From positions 4,030,001 to 4,094,000 of the forward strand of contig NC_135779.1 of NCBI RefSeq assembly GCF_028453695.1: a stretch of DNA of 64,000 nucleotides, read 5' to 3'. The position numbers and the translations under genes are program-made. Below the pieces are notes generated by a model. It did not search any database. It saw only the letters and a program-made list of their open reading frames with translations, and was not told the origin of the DNA. The DNA is from Augochlora pura (taxonomy: Eukaryota; Arthropoda; Insecta; Hymenoptera; Halictidae). Shown one piece after another: positions 33,301-45,243 of this stretch (positions within the stretch are counted from its first letter, which is position 1; the number at the start of each line of letters is the position of its first letter).

Positions 33301-34300
33301 GGCGAGTCCACATGGCTCGCGAACGAGCAGAGTGGGTGAAGCGGGCAAAGCTCTGCGACGCCGGGCGTCGTTACAGCTCGCGGGCACGTATCCTGCGGGG
33401 CGTCCGCGAGTCCGCGCAAATATTGGACAGACTGGTGGAATTTCGGGTATATTTTAAGAGATTCATCTGGCGGGGCCGGTACGTTCCGAGAAGCAATTTC
33501 GATCTTTACGATGCTTATTCTCGAGCGGTGTGCACCGACACAGTCCGAAAAAAACAAGGGAGCGGAGAGAGAGAGCGAGAGAGAGAGAGAGAGAGAGAGA
33601 AGGAGAGGGAGGAAGAAAGAGAGAGCGAGAGACGATTCTTTCTTTCCTCCCCCTACGAGCGCGTGGTTCCCCGTGGTCTTATCCGTTTCTCCGTTCCGCG
33701 AAAAAAAATCGCGAGTGATCCCGTGGAGGAATCCTTCGTTCGGCACTTTTTCCCCCCAAGGTCGCGGAATCGACCAACACAAGTCCCTCTCTCTTTCCCG
33801 CGTCCTCCACCTTCTGCTTTCCTCCGGTGTTCTTGTCCAGGCCAAGACGACCTTTGCTTTCCTCCTCCGTTTCTCCTTTCCCTTTGTTCCTTTCCTCCTG
33901 CGATCGTTCCCCCTCTTTCACATCATCCACCTCATCCTCCTCCGGATCCTCGGGACTGTCTTGCATATCCACTCCCCCCGTCTATCCGGGCGATGTGTGC
34001 CCGTTCTGTTGCGTGTTCGAATGTCAATGACGAGCCAGCCACAGCCGGCCAGCCGGCGTGTGTTTATCCCGTGGCAACGGAGTTTCGGCTGCAGCCTTGG
34101 CAGGCGCTAAAATTCTCACTTTCGGTCTTGTTGAGAGGTCGGCTCCCGTCTGCGCGCCGAAATTCCGGCCACTGATTCACCGAATCGGGCCCCGTCGATC
34201 TGCAAGCAATCGCATCCCCGAGCCCTAAGCTCGCGTCACCTCGACCTCGTTCCCCGTTCGGATTACAGGAGCGTCGGACTTGCAGGGGTGTCGGAGTCAG
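33300..34300. promoter_or_regulatory. GA-repeat and pyrimidine-rich CpG block
   Basis: An imperfect GA tract (33560-33633) is followed by pyrimidine-rich sequence to about 33960. Open frames of 287 codons on plus and 301 on minus overlap here. Both run through the GA/CT tract and encode Arg/Glu or Leu/Ser alternation, so neither is credible as a gene. The block may be regulatory by analogy with other GA-rich CpG blocks in this window. Confidence 0.15.
33560..33633. repeat. Imperfect (GA)n microsatellite
   Basis: About 70 bases of GA dinucleotides with GC and GG interruptions. The longest perfect part is about 22 bases. Confidence 0.94.
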
Positions 34301-34820
34301 GCTTGCACTCATCGCTCTACCTTGCTCTCACTTCTCCATCGAATCCTGTCCTTTGATCACTTTGACGCCAGCCATCGCGTCCCGCAAATCTTGATCAGTG
34401 GTTGATAGTTCTTGGACTTCGTCGTCCAGTCCTAGAAACTCGAGGATATTGCTACGCTGTTTGCACCTTATTGCAATTATTAAAAGAATTCGGTTAAATT
34501 CTCTCGGTTAAATTCTGGAACACAATCGACACCCTCGGTCGCGCCGTTCTTCCAGCCCTTTGATTCTGCTCTCTCGGGATACGATCATTCGTCCCCGACG
34601 CCGTTGAAAGCGAATTTTCGCTCGCGGCACCGTATCGCGTTTACCGCGGCCCGACAGTGTTTCTGCGATCCGTCGAGCCAGGTATCGACAAGCATCGTGT
34701 AAACGGCGAGTCTGCGGAGCTCGTAGCTGGAAAAGGGTGGCAATGCAGATGCTGGTCGCGAACGTTGCCCGGTAATCGGTGTAAAGCGGCTATTTAAAGC
34801 CGCGAGTTACGGGGGTGGTA
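34300..34820. other. Gene-free stretch
   Basis: No gene is recognised. A 13-base word TCGGTTAAATTCT is duplicated at 34490 and 34504. The rest is unremarkable mixed sequence. Confidence 0.45.
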
Positions 34821-34824
34821 TAAT

Positions 34825-35388
34825 TCAAGATCGCGTCCCGGCAATTACACGCTCGTATCGCCATCGCAGTGCTATCTTCGGTACGGGAAACGGGATTCCT
34901 TGGATTCCTTCCACGGTTTTCGTGCCGGCGTGTCTTTGAGAACGCGTCGCCGCGATCGTCCGCGCCCGTAATCGTCGGGAAACTCCACCAATAATCGTGC
35001 CTGAACACCCATCGGACTCGATCGGCCCTCCGGGGACTGTGTAATTTAGAAGACGGCCGTCGATAGTCCCTGCCAATGTCGCCCCGAGACCCTGTTCCCG
35101 TTCGCGATATCCATGTAACGGGTGATCAAAACCTGTACGCGCGCGGACGAGAATAACCCTGCGATCGGTTAAAGTGTCGCCCGATAATTTAGCTTCGGTG
35201 TTGGTGAATAAATAATCTGACACCGAATGCGATATTAACTCTTCGCCGGTGATCCGAACATCCAGAGGGAATTTACACATTAAAGTAGAAAGGCTTCGGT
35301 AATGTCTAAGAATTTTTTCAAATTTCTTCCGAAGCTTAAAACAATAAAAATATTTCTTTAATATTTCTTGCAACTCGTTCAGGGCCAT
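34825..35388 (-). CDS. Unassigned 187-codon open frame, possible exon
   Basis: Of the longer frames in the window this one is least explained by simple repeats. The ATG sits in a good context (AGACATGG) and the N-terminal 50 residues are Leu/Lys/Phe-rich and could form helices (about residues 4-35). The rest is Arg/Gly-rich with no domain, signal peptide or membrane segment that I recognise. Length about 187 residues matches no family I can name. An overlapping minus-strand frame in another phase is open only for its last 72 codons. By my rough estimate, about one frame this long is expected by chance in 64 kb, so support is weak. Confidence 0.15.
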   Translation of the reverse strand: MALNELQEILKKYFYCFKLRKKFEKILRHYRSLSTLMCKFPLDVRITGEELISHSVSDYLFTNTEAKLSGDTLTDRRVILVRARTGFDHPLHGYREREQGLGATLAGTIDGRLLNYTVPGGPIESDGCSGTIIGGVSRRLRARTIAATRSQRHAGTKTVEGIQGIPFPVPKIALRWRYERVIAGTRS

Positions 35389-35399
35389 GTCTTCTTCTT

Positions 35400-35640
35400 T
35401 ATCTCATGTGACAATAGATTCTCCCGTTGGAATAACAAAATAAAGAAATAAATAATCTGAGATACGCTGCGTACGCTGAAATACGCGATTCTCATGTTCT
35501 CCCTTGCCTTCTTATCAGAATTCAACCCCTTCAATCTTCGCTCGATCGTTTATTACTTTCCACGCAGCGCGCGATGTTTTTCAAACAGTTGTATCGAGCA
35601 GACATTAGCGTTCGGTGTCCCGCTGTCACCGTCAGCCTTC
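35400..35640. other. Short gene-free stretch
   Basis: AT-richer spacer with a TACGCTGCGTACGCTG duplication near 35463-35480. Nothing else is seen. Confidence 0.4.
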
Positions 35641-35751
35641 ACATTGAGTTATCTAGTGGTTCGGTCCGACGATAGCGTATCAGGTGCGTGGTCGAGCCGC
35701 ATTGTTCGGTGCCGGTCGTTTAACACGCCGTTCATTTTTCTCCCCCCTTCT

Positions 35752-35791
<40 letters not shown>

Positions 35792-37140
35792 GCCGTCTCC
35801 TCTTCTTTTTCCGTTTTATCTAACCTTCGCGGAAGACCTCACCGATTGGCGAAAAATATCATTATCCGCGCGTCGTAAAAAAAAAAACGTGTGCACCGCC
35901 GCGTCGGCCCGAGAAACTGTGAAAACATTTCGTCGACGCCCGGAACGACTTCGACGGAAATCCCTGCGGAGAGGAGGCACACCGCGGATTACCGGGAAAC
36001 GAGCAAGGGAGCGTGATTCTGGTCGTTCGCGACGAAACCTTTGGATTTTATCCATTTGCTCGGCTCCTTCTTTTCTGGTTCGGTCGTCCGATTTGCAGGG
36101 TGGAGGAACCGCACGTGCGAGGCGAAAGCTGGGGGAACATTCGCAGCTGGACAACTCCTAGGAGGATGTACCTTGGAACCTGGTCGTTTGATCGCTGACC
36201 CTTCTTTGTCCAACTTGAAGTTCTGCCTTCGTAAAGACGATCTTAGTTGTATACGATTAATAGACCGCCGATCTATATGCGAAATAAAGACTGTCTCGAG
36301 GTAACTCTGTAAAACTTAAGTTAGGTAAAAATGTCTTTCCTCTCTTAGTAATCGTAAGAAGTTGATAACGGTGTAATAATTTCCATACGAGTTTGTTCTG
36401 CAATAATAATTTGATCGAACGGAATACTTTAATTTTATGAAACTGTTGAAGCTTTCGACGATGTCGTGAAAGTATTAAAACCATGCTAGTGCACGGTAGG
36501 CTCGGTGTTGCGAAAATGATTTCGTTGCAAGCTTGAGGTAGAAACAGTCGGTTTAGTCCATAGGAAAATCTGCATGCGAAAGAGCAGGACTGATGCAACG
36601 GTGTTGCAGCGAAGCCGGCGTGACTGCAACGGGGGCACAGTTTCGTGGTTTTCTCGGTGCCGGAGCGCGTAGCGATTTTTACGTTTCGGCACCGTTTCGG
36701 GCCACGTCATTGCCTGGTTACAGGGACGACCGATCGTGTGTAGCTGTCTGCGTGCAACGAGGGGCCCCGTGTGCACGCATATCGGGCCGCACCGGGCCAC
36801 ACCGACCAACAGAGAGACAGACACGACAGAGACACGCGCGGCCGACCTTGCATTTGCTTTGCATATATACGACATGGCTTTGGGCATGGTCACACACGGA
36901 ACACAACCTTGGCGAGAGCATAAACGGACGAACGCACTGCGAGAGAACGAGCCCGCGAGGGGAGGAGGAGATAAAACGTGTGAGAGAGACAGACCGGCGA
37001 AGGGGGGCCCGGCAAAAGGGGGACGACGGGCCCACGTCACGCCACTTTCGGTTTTATCGTCGCATGTCCGGCCGGGGCGCGATTTTCTCGTGTTCTGCTC
37101 CTCGGACCTGCTGCCTTGCCTCTCTACTTGTCGCTAGCTG
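35640..37140. promoter_or_regulatory. Two CpG-rich blocks flanking an AT-rich spacer
   Basis: Positions 35640-36170 contain a (CT)n run (35753-35790). Positions 36580-37130 are CpG-rich with GAGAGACAGA words and CATATATA near 36861. Positions 36280-36480 between them are AT-rich. Both blocks are compatible with promoter or 5' UTR DNA. No orientation or start site can be set. Confidence 0.15.
35753..35790. repeat. (CT)n microsatellite
   Basis: About 19 CT units with one T interruption near the end. Confidence 0.95.
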
Positions 37141-37807
37141 TACCACCGGATCTATTTTAGCCGCAGACAATGCAAGGGACCTCCGGAATCAACAGTTCAA
37201 TCCATATTTGGAAATTCGAATTTTAAAGCACTGCTAAACTGGTCGAAAGTATGAAAAACCGTGATAAAACTGCAATCTCAGTGATCTTTAATTAAATGGG
37301 TTACAATTAATATTGCGTAAGTCCCGTTTCCGAAAACGTCGTCTCGTGTTTTAAAATGCGTTCTGTATGTGCAAAAGCGTTAAAAAGACGAGTGAAATAA
37401 ATGATTAAAATCGACTCGAAATTATCTTAACAAAAACGATCAGCGCGTTACAGGAGTTGCGAGAAATTTGGGCCCCTGCGCCGTCCGGTCCCGATTGTTT
37501 TTCGCGTTCCGTTCTCGAGCCGGTATTTTTCGTGTTCGCACAAACGAGCGGACTTCAAAGCGCGCTGCAAACCGCGTAACCATTTGTTTGAGCCATTAAT
37601 CCCCGTTCGAGCCGGCCCCGGGGACAAAAATGGATTTCTTCCGATCGGGCCGCGAGGCTTGGAAACGCGAAGGTCGGCGTAAATCAAAATTTATTTCGAA
37701 GACTCGCGATGCCTTGTCGAGGAGGTCTTTTTATGCTGGACGCGCGGCCACGATTCTCTCTTTGTTCTTCTTTCGTTGCGTTGAGGAGCATTGCGCGGAA
37801 GATGGAC

Positions 37808-37860
37808 GAGAGAGAGAGAGAGAGAGAGGGAGAGAAAAGAGAGAGAAAGAGTGAGAGAGG
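37808..37860. repeat. Imperfect (GA)n microsatellite
   Basis: GA dinucleotides with AAAA and GGG interruptions. Confidence 0.93.
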
Positions 37861-39077
37861 GAGAATGAGAAAAAAAGGATTCCGGTAAATTTCGAGCCGA
37901 AACGCAGACGTCGCGAGGCTCCGAGCACCTGCCGTTCCGAGACCGCGGCTGTAAACGCTCGACCTTGAACGGTATTTATTGACCCGTTCTGCATACTAGA
38001 TTCACGAATAGCTGATTCATTATGAACGGCTATCCGACATTTTCATTCATTTACCGTTCGCCGCGCGAGATCGGCACGAAAGGCTCGATCCTTCGATTCA
38101 TTCCCGCGAGCGATCCGCCGATCGGTGTATCTACGTCTGGATCGGTGACGAATGGAGCAGACGTTCTATGGGTTCCGTCTGGTGTTCGACTGTCGTTAGA
38201 TTCCCCGTGAATATTTCACTCGTTTTTGTTAGAGTTTCATTCACGCTAGGAACGTCCTAATTGGCCAAAAAATTGACAGATTCCCAAATGTCGGGTAACT
38301 CCGAAATTAGGAATATATTATTGTATTATACGCGCTAATGTTTCATAGCGGGGGCCACAATCGAGCGGCGTTACATAACAGGTATTACTGCCAAACACCC
38401 GAACTATTTTCGCACAATATTCGATCGGTTGGGTTGCGAGCTCGATCGCTGTTAGAAGCTCGATTATAGGCGCCGAGTGTATATCGTTAAACGATCACGG
38501 AGAGGACCGGCAATCGCGATCGCTCGATCGCCTCGAGAATCCCGATCCGTCTGGTCCGATCAACGGGAGATCCAGCGTAAAAGCAAATACCAGTCGGCCG
38601 CGGATCGGCATTATTTACGACTCTCGGGCGACGTTACAAATTGACTCCGCGGCGTTCTAGGTGCCGGTAAATGCTTCGACAAACTCCTTCTGCCCGGGGA
38701 AGCGATAAAAGGCCGCGTTCGCGCAAGCCATTAAAAAAAAATCCGTGCGCGAAATCAAGGCCTCGGTTCTACGATTTTTGCGCGTCTCGCGGGCAACAGT
38801 TAATTCCTGCGACATTTTTAGAAAAAAAAAAAAAGGCCGCATAAAATAAGAGAAACGCAGCGCAGCAGCGCGCGTTGACTTACTCGTTAGCAGCGACGAG
38901 GACAAGCAAGAAGATCCGGGCGTCGAGGCTTACCTGCAACAGAGAGGAGGCTCGTTAAACCGATTGACTCTCTCGCCTAGCCAATCAAGAAACGTTGAAA
39001 AAATACATGCAAGCAGGCACAGCCGAACGCGTACACTCTTCTTTTTCACGCGGAGAATCAACGTCTTCTCTCGCCTT

Positions 39078-39130
39078 CTTTCTCTCTCCCTCTCCCCCTC
39101 CCTTCCTTCCTCTCTCCCTCTCTCTCTTAT
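39078..39130. repeat. CT/CCT-rich microsatellite
   Basis: CT dinucleotides mixed with CCT and CCTT units, pyrimidine only. Confidence 0.88.
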
Positions 39131-39694
39131 TCTATCCTTCCGTCGACTAGTTTTTGCGCGCGGGTTATGTAAAATTTTGCCAGCACGTCGATTTCTTACA
39201 AAATCACGTTGCCCGTCGAAAAAACATTCCACGGCTGAGCAAAAAAAAAAATTGCTAATAGCTAGCGGATTACTACTCCGGCGAAGGACTGCGAACGCTC
39301 TCGGGCCAGCTTCCAGGAAATAAACGCCTACGATAGAATATTTTTGCGAGGATCGATTTCCATCTATCCGTGTTCCCGCCACTGAAAACCGCCTCGGAAT
39401 CCTCGAAACACACATGCGCGTGGCTCGCTACGGGTGTCCACGCGGAGAAGAATTTCAGAGGCAAAGACCCCGCGAACGAGGCTGCACGCGGTGGGAAAGA
39501 ACCGCAGGGAAAGAGAGATCCATCTCCCTAGGGAATCCTGCGAACTGTCAGACTGCCGGGTTTCTCGTAAGAAATCGCGAGTCGTAGTCGATTTCGAAAA
39601 ATTTCGACTCCGGAGAGAAATCACACGATTCTAAAAGGATAAATTCGAAGGAGTGTAAAGTTCTGTTTGAGCGGGTATTTTTGAACTTTCAGGG

Positions 39695-40350
39695 GCTTAA
39701 ATTAAAGCTTGAGGAGTCTACTTTGGCAGGGTGGATTAGACGGAAAAAGAACCGCGAGGTTATTTCGTGACAACGAATAAATCCCGACCTTCGACTCGGA
39801 GGTAAATGGCAATTGGGCTATTGACTGCTTCCAGCTATTTAGCTGGAATTAAAGCAGAAAGTGTTCGCATTAAAGCTGGATAGAAGAGATTTAAAAAACA
39901 AATAGCGAGGTCGTATCGGAAAACCGGGAATCTTGAACCGTGCTCGAATAAAACACCATTTTAAAGAAGTGGATCAAAGCGATTTTAAATCGGAGTCCAC
40001 GGAGAGTTTTTTAATGTTACGTAGCTTGAAATAAAGCTGAAAGTGCCTTCAATATGACTGTGTAACTTAGATTAAAAAAGAATAACGCAGCCATTTTGTA
40101 ACATTGAAAAATCTTGACGTCCGACTCGATGGAGTAACAAATCTATACTGACGATTTTAAATTGTATTCTCGTAGTTGATTAAGTCGATTTTAGGTTGTA
40201 TTCTCGTAATAATTTATTAACACCATATAGGTTAAATTAAAGCTGAAAATGTCCAGTTTAAGACTATGTAGATTATAGAAGAAAAGAAATGACTAAGTCG
40301 TTTCGAAAAATCGAAACCTGCCGACCCCGAATCGGAGGAGTAACAGATGG
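39695..40350 (+). repeat. Decayed tandem array, 150-200 bp unit, about four copies
   Basis: Each copy opens with an ATTAAAGCT- or ATAAAGCTGAAAGTG-type word (39701, 39848, 40030, 40234). It continues through GCGAGGTCGT-like and AATCTTGAC-like words and ends in a CGACTCGGAGGAGTAACA-like word (clear at 39792, 40120 and 40328). Successive openings are about 147, 182 and 204 bp apart. Copies share a common order of words but have many indels, so the array is old. I see no coding signal. A perfect TTCCAGCT/AGCTGGAA hairpin (39829-39848) lies at the first junction. Confidence 0.75.
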
Positions 40351-41099
40351 GACCTGACCCGTCTCATCTTATGAACGAAATCGTGGAGGGCGTTTTCGAG
40401 TCCCCGGACCGGAGTTGCCGTAGTCGGAAAAGGTATCCGTTTCCCTATTAAATGCAATGGTTCTCTCCCTCCCGAGGTGAGAATCGGCCCCGGGATCCGG
40501 TGAGAGGCGACGGAGGCACGTGGCGAAAAGAGAGGCGCCTCCAACGCTCGGATTAGTTCGAGAGAGTCCTTGACTGTTGGAATGCGGACCACTGGGGTCC
40601 AGGTACATCCAGGTAGCCTCCGAATCCTCTGTGTGAGCCGCGTGTGCACGCACCGTGGCCCCTCCCGCCGCGCCGAAAACGGACCCACACGCATCCGTCT
40701 GTCTCCCCGTTATTCCCGGGCCCACAAACCGAGATAAAAGGAACCCGTGATCTTCCTCCTCGGCGTGTAACTCCGTTGCACCGCACCTGCTCCCCACCAC
40801 CCGGCCTTAATTATCGCTGTACCCGCGGGAGGAGGATCTCGGAGGACCGACGGTATCCCGGACCCTTTCTCTCTCTCCGATTCAATCCACCGATCAAAGA
40901 GGATGGACGTTCGAGGAAGTTCGGGCCCAGGGATGATTGACGAGGCCTTTCGGCGAAATCGAGCGGACCCGTCCGGTGCCCGGGATGCTTGGAAAATAGC
41001 CGGTCTAGTCGATAACCACGGATCCCGCAACAGTCGCATCATCGCATAACAGATTATGCTCTTTGTCGAGCTATTTCTGCTGAACGGAATTCGGACAAT

Positions 41100-41450
41100 G
41101 GTCTGGACCTGGGTCTGCGCGATTGTAATCCGAAGGGAATCCTGATCAATGATTCGGTTCCATTTTTATTCCAGGTGATGGTCGGCACAAGGTCCGTTTC
41201 TCTTCAGACTCCTCCACCAATCCAGTTAGTCCAGAGTTAGGCCAGATATAAATTGAGTTCCCGGTGCTCGACCCGCATCAGATCCAGTCCCTATTAACCC
41301 AGCTGGAGCCTCACCCGAATTCGGCTTGAGTTAGGTCTGGGTTAGACTAATCTAAGCCCGACCGAGCCTAGCACGGAGCATATCTGGGTCGGATCTAGGC
41401 AGGATATGATCCGGGTCCGATCTGGGTTACGTCTGTGAGTCGGGTTACGA
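41100..41450. repeat. Cryptically simple GGTCTGGGTT/GGATCT-type sequence
   Basis: Words such as GGTCTGGGTTAG, ATCTGGGTCGGATCT, GATCCGGGTCCGATCT and CTGGGTTACG recur with irregular spacing. No fixed unit length can be defined. This is scrambled decay of a short GGGTC/GATCT repeat. Confidence 0.55.
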
Positions 41451-43803
41451 TTATTGCGACTCATCGTGGTCAATGGCGATCAACGTTTCCTCCGTCGCCG
41501 AGTGAAACTCCGGATGCAGCCGAGTTTCACGATGAAAGAAACGGCCGCGTGGAGGACCGTTCTTTTCAATCGTTTACGTAACAAGCTGGAAAAAACTTCT
41601 CTCGGCGCGGCGACAACGGAAGATCGAATCGCGTCGTTTCGCATTGTCACCGATCCTCTGCGCGATTCTACCTTCTGCGAAATCCCCTGGTCCATTTCCC
41701 ATGGCGCTCGTCGAAATATAGACGCAACGAGGCCGTGTCTTCCGATGTGCAAATTTTCTACAGCTTTCGTAGCAATAGGACGCCGATTGGAGTATCCAGA
41801 ATTTTGGATGCAGTGGAACGATGCACCGGCGATGCACCGGTGAGCATCGAGACGAGATACTAGAGCTGCGAGTTTCCATTGAAACGACCTAGGCGAAGGT
41901 TGAAGAAAACGATGCCTCCAGGCAAAACGGGATACCGGCTATTCTCTTTCGGCCAACTATGCCGCTTCTCACTATGACAGCGAAGGCCGTCGTGAGAAAT
42001 ATCCGTTACCTTTGCAAGCCACTAAGTCAACCGTGTACCCTAATCCACGATTCGTTGTTGTTCGCGCCGGACGATCCGTTAATTCGTTTTTACGTCGCAA
42101 TACCACTCTGCGAACGTGTAACTTCCGACATAGGATGCTGGAAAATACGAGCCCGATTTTCTTTTTAACTACACCTATTAAAACTTATGTAACCACTAAT
42201 AGCGGTCCCGCAGATATCAGTTGTAATTTACATAAAAATAGAAAAAGGTAGGATCAATTACTCTTACTTCACACATCCGTAACAACGAGGTGCAAGTTCG
42301 ATTTAATGGAAACAGGCCTGTTAGAAGGTTTATTAGAAATCTCGCGTTTGTAAAAATTTATTCCGCATAAATTCCATACGATCTTTAATCGTTTGTTACG
42401 TATAACAACATCGACCGACTTCGAAAAAATTTGAAAATTTTGTCACTCCAAGTGATATCGAAATTAAGGAGCAGCATTTCAGTGATTGTACGGTAAACTA
42501 GTCCCTTTAACATTTAAAAACAATTCAGGTCGTTTAATCCAGTTAAAAAAAAAAATTATTACGCGTCAAAGGATGTTCGAATATTTTTCGCTAGGAATAG
42601 TAATTTCATCCTGTCGATGAGGATTCTTTCGGAGGGTTATGCTCGAATCGACAAGAAGAATGCGTCGGAAAAACGGATCGTGAAAGCAGAGCTTTGCCTC
42701 GCGCTGCCTCGCTCCTGCCTCGCGGCCCGTACACGCGACGACGTGGCAGCGACATCGATCGGAGAACTACTTTCACCAAGGGTGAATGCCTTTCGACTTT
42801 ATTCTCGCCTTTATCCGCGTTCGCGGCCGTTCAAGAACAGAGAAAGATACACGACTCCGTAATAGAGAGTAGGTAACGCGTCACGGGTCTCTTGATTCGC
42901 GAGCTCTTAGAGAACAGCGAAACCTGTTGCTCCTTAATCGCTCGAACTCGGTCGTTGAACGCGGCGCCGATTTTTCTACGGGCCACTAACACGGAAGCAA
43001 CGACCGGCCCGCGACGCACACCGGCCGAACCTCCATCGATCGTTCCATTCGAGCCGCGGATATTCGCGCGAACTCACAGGCCGACTTATCGAAACAGGAA
43101 TCGATATCGCCGGCTTAGCAAACTTAATATCCCTGGGGTTCCAATCGATTTGTCAACCCCTCGCAATCCGCCGGAATCGTATCCTTTATTTCTCCTTCTC
43201 AAATATCCTCCGTGCCTCTTTCAATCTATACGTTTTTAACATCTCGATATTTCTCTTTATCTACGCTGTCCTTTTCTAAAGCTATCTCCTATCCCAGGCA
43301 TAGTTACCAATCCTAAGCTACTCACGTTTCCGTCGTACCAACTCCAACACTCCCACGATCAGAATAACCGGCTCTTTATCTTCGAGCAAAATTTACAATA
43401 AAACTGTACGAAATAAATTCGGTTACGACACGAATCTAGTGCTAATCCCATGTACATACTGCGTCTACTGTGTGCACAGCTACTTTGAGTAGCACTCCTT
43501 CGTTCTTGATCATTTTAACACGCAGAGAGTGTCCGGAAATATTGAATGTCGCTAGGATTTTTGTAATAAAAAAGGATTGCACTGATATTTCCTGTGCTAA
43601 ATTTTATATCTCTATTTTCGACTTCATTGGTTAAACGAGCTTGTATTGCAAGCACATTGGAGTTGACTGACTTTTATTCCCAGATTTTCGTTTCGATCTG
43701 GACGAAACAAATAATATTCATATTTGTCAATTCGAAGTATGAAGTCTTCGTTACGAAGCTGTTATAACACAAAGGGTTAATTACGTTTACCAAATTGCCA
43801 GTA

Positions 43804-43828
43804 CTCCTCCTCCTCCTCCTCCTCCTCC
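43804..43828. repeat. (CTC)8 trinucleotide microsatellite
   Basis: Eight CTC units, perfect. Minus strand reads GAG. Confidence 0.95.
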
Positions 43829-45243
43829 GCGCCTTTCGTTTCGTCTCTTTACTATTTTCGCCTGCAAATGATTTAATACACGTATAAATCCTCGGCCTGA
43901 CTGTCGCGCGATAAATGCCAATATTCCTCGGCGAAGCTGCGTGCAATCTATTTCGCGATCAGAGCGGGAAAATACACGGACGTCGAGCGAAGAACGGGGT
44001 GAAAGAAACGAAATGGAAATCGCCCGGCGTCGGCATTAGACAGGAGAGCGGACTTCTATGTGGCCGGCGACGGGGTCGCTGACCTGCTCCATGAGTTCGT
44101 GCATTAAATGGCCGTCCCCTGTTATCGAATCCTATTCATTCTGTCTCCGATACCAGTGATTATCAACGTTCTATAAATATAGGTACGATAAATGGACGAA
44201 AGACTCGTATCTGCCGTCCAGTGCCCGGCCAAACGGAAACGTCGAGCGTTCGGGCCGAGTAGAAATTATGGAATAATATCCTGAACAATCTCCGATTCAC
44301 GGCAATCGTGGCTTAAAGACCGAAGCCCTGGATTATCCCGTCGCACGACCCACCGGAGGACCCAGAGGATCGCAAACGGATTCTGTATCGCGATTCTGGC
44401 TTCCCAGGTACCGAATCCTCCAATCCGGTCGCGTCTTTATTGGCGAAACATTAATCGGTAAATTCACGAATTTGCTCGATGGCTACTAAAACGTCTGCGG
44501 GTAACGGTGAATTCAAAAGTGGATTACCAGATAGTAACGTTTCTGAAATTCAAATCGATTCGATCTACCACAATGGCGCGACGATAATCGGAAATTTTTC
44601 GTTCAATTTTTTCCCGCGAACGTGCTCGGTCCGTTTCTAAAATTCGAATTTGCTCGTTTAAATCATAATTTGTTTTCTTAGGATACGAATTATGGGGAAG
44701 AAAAATAAAAAAAGTGTTCGTTCCAGCTCGGGTGTCGCCACGGAGTGCGCGCAGACGATACAGGGGAGACCCGTTCGGGGGTCTCGATTTTTCCGGTGAG
44801 CGGGGATTCTCGATAGGAAAGCGAACAAAGCGAACAATGCGAGCGGCAGATCCGGTTCTGAAATGTCCGATTGATTCGGTGTCGGGCCGTGACAATGCCG
44901 GGAGCTAACTGCAACCGTTGGCCGTGCCCGACCAACACCAATGACTATTGAACCGGCGGCGGCGGTTGCGGTCTAAACTCTAGCGGGTCAGTGACCCCGC
45001 CGCGGCCAACTTCGTGCCGCGACGTTCATTTCATTAGGCGCCGGATACTTAGTGAAATTAGTATTAACACTCGAACGAGACGCGGCCGCTCTCGCTCTCG
45101 GCTGTCGCAGGCTTTCCGGAAAGAAAGCTTCTTGCACCGACCCGCGAACAGCCGCGAATCCGCGCGAGCCTTCGCGCGTACTTTCCTCTCGATGACGGAA
45201 CGTATTTACCGAGAGCCAACAGGCTCGCGCAAAAAAATAGTCT

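Larger units (their letters stand above)
37140..39690. other. Gene-free stretch with GA and CT tracts
   Basis: No gene is recognised. Positions 37240-37440 are AT-rich. An imperfect GA tract lies at 37808-37860, an A12 run near 38822, and a CT/CCT-rich tract at 39078-39130. Minus-strand frames over the GA/CT tracts are artefacts. Confidence 0.5.
40350..45240. other. Gene-free stretch
   Basis: No gene is recognised. Positions 40.4-41.1 kb are CpG-rich. Positions 41.1-41.45 kb are cryptically repetitive in GGTCTGGGTT-like words. Positions 42.15-42.6 kb are AT-rich. A (CTC)8 run is at 43804-43828. Positions 43150-43330 are pyrimidine-biased. At 43770-43780 CAAAGGG-TTAA is an inverted copy of the CCCTTTG terminus. 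A 129-codon plus-strand frame at 41454-41843 has no recognisable domain and overlaps antisense frames. Confidence 0.5.

Noticed and set aside
32940..33845. 301-codon minus-strand open frame as a gene
   Set aside because: It runs through a CT tract giving Leu/Ser alternation, overlaps an equally long plus-strand frame, and has no recognisable domain.
33312..34175. 287-codon plus-strand open frame as a gene
   Set aside because: It crosses the GA repeat (Arg/Glu alternation) and continues into pyrimidine-rich low-complexity DNA. No domain or conserved motif is visible.
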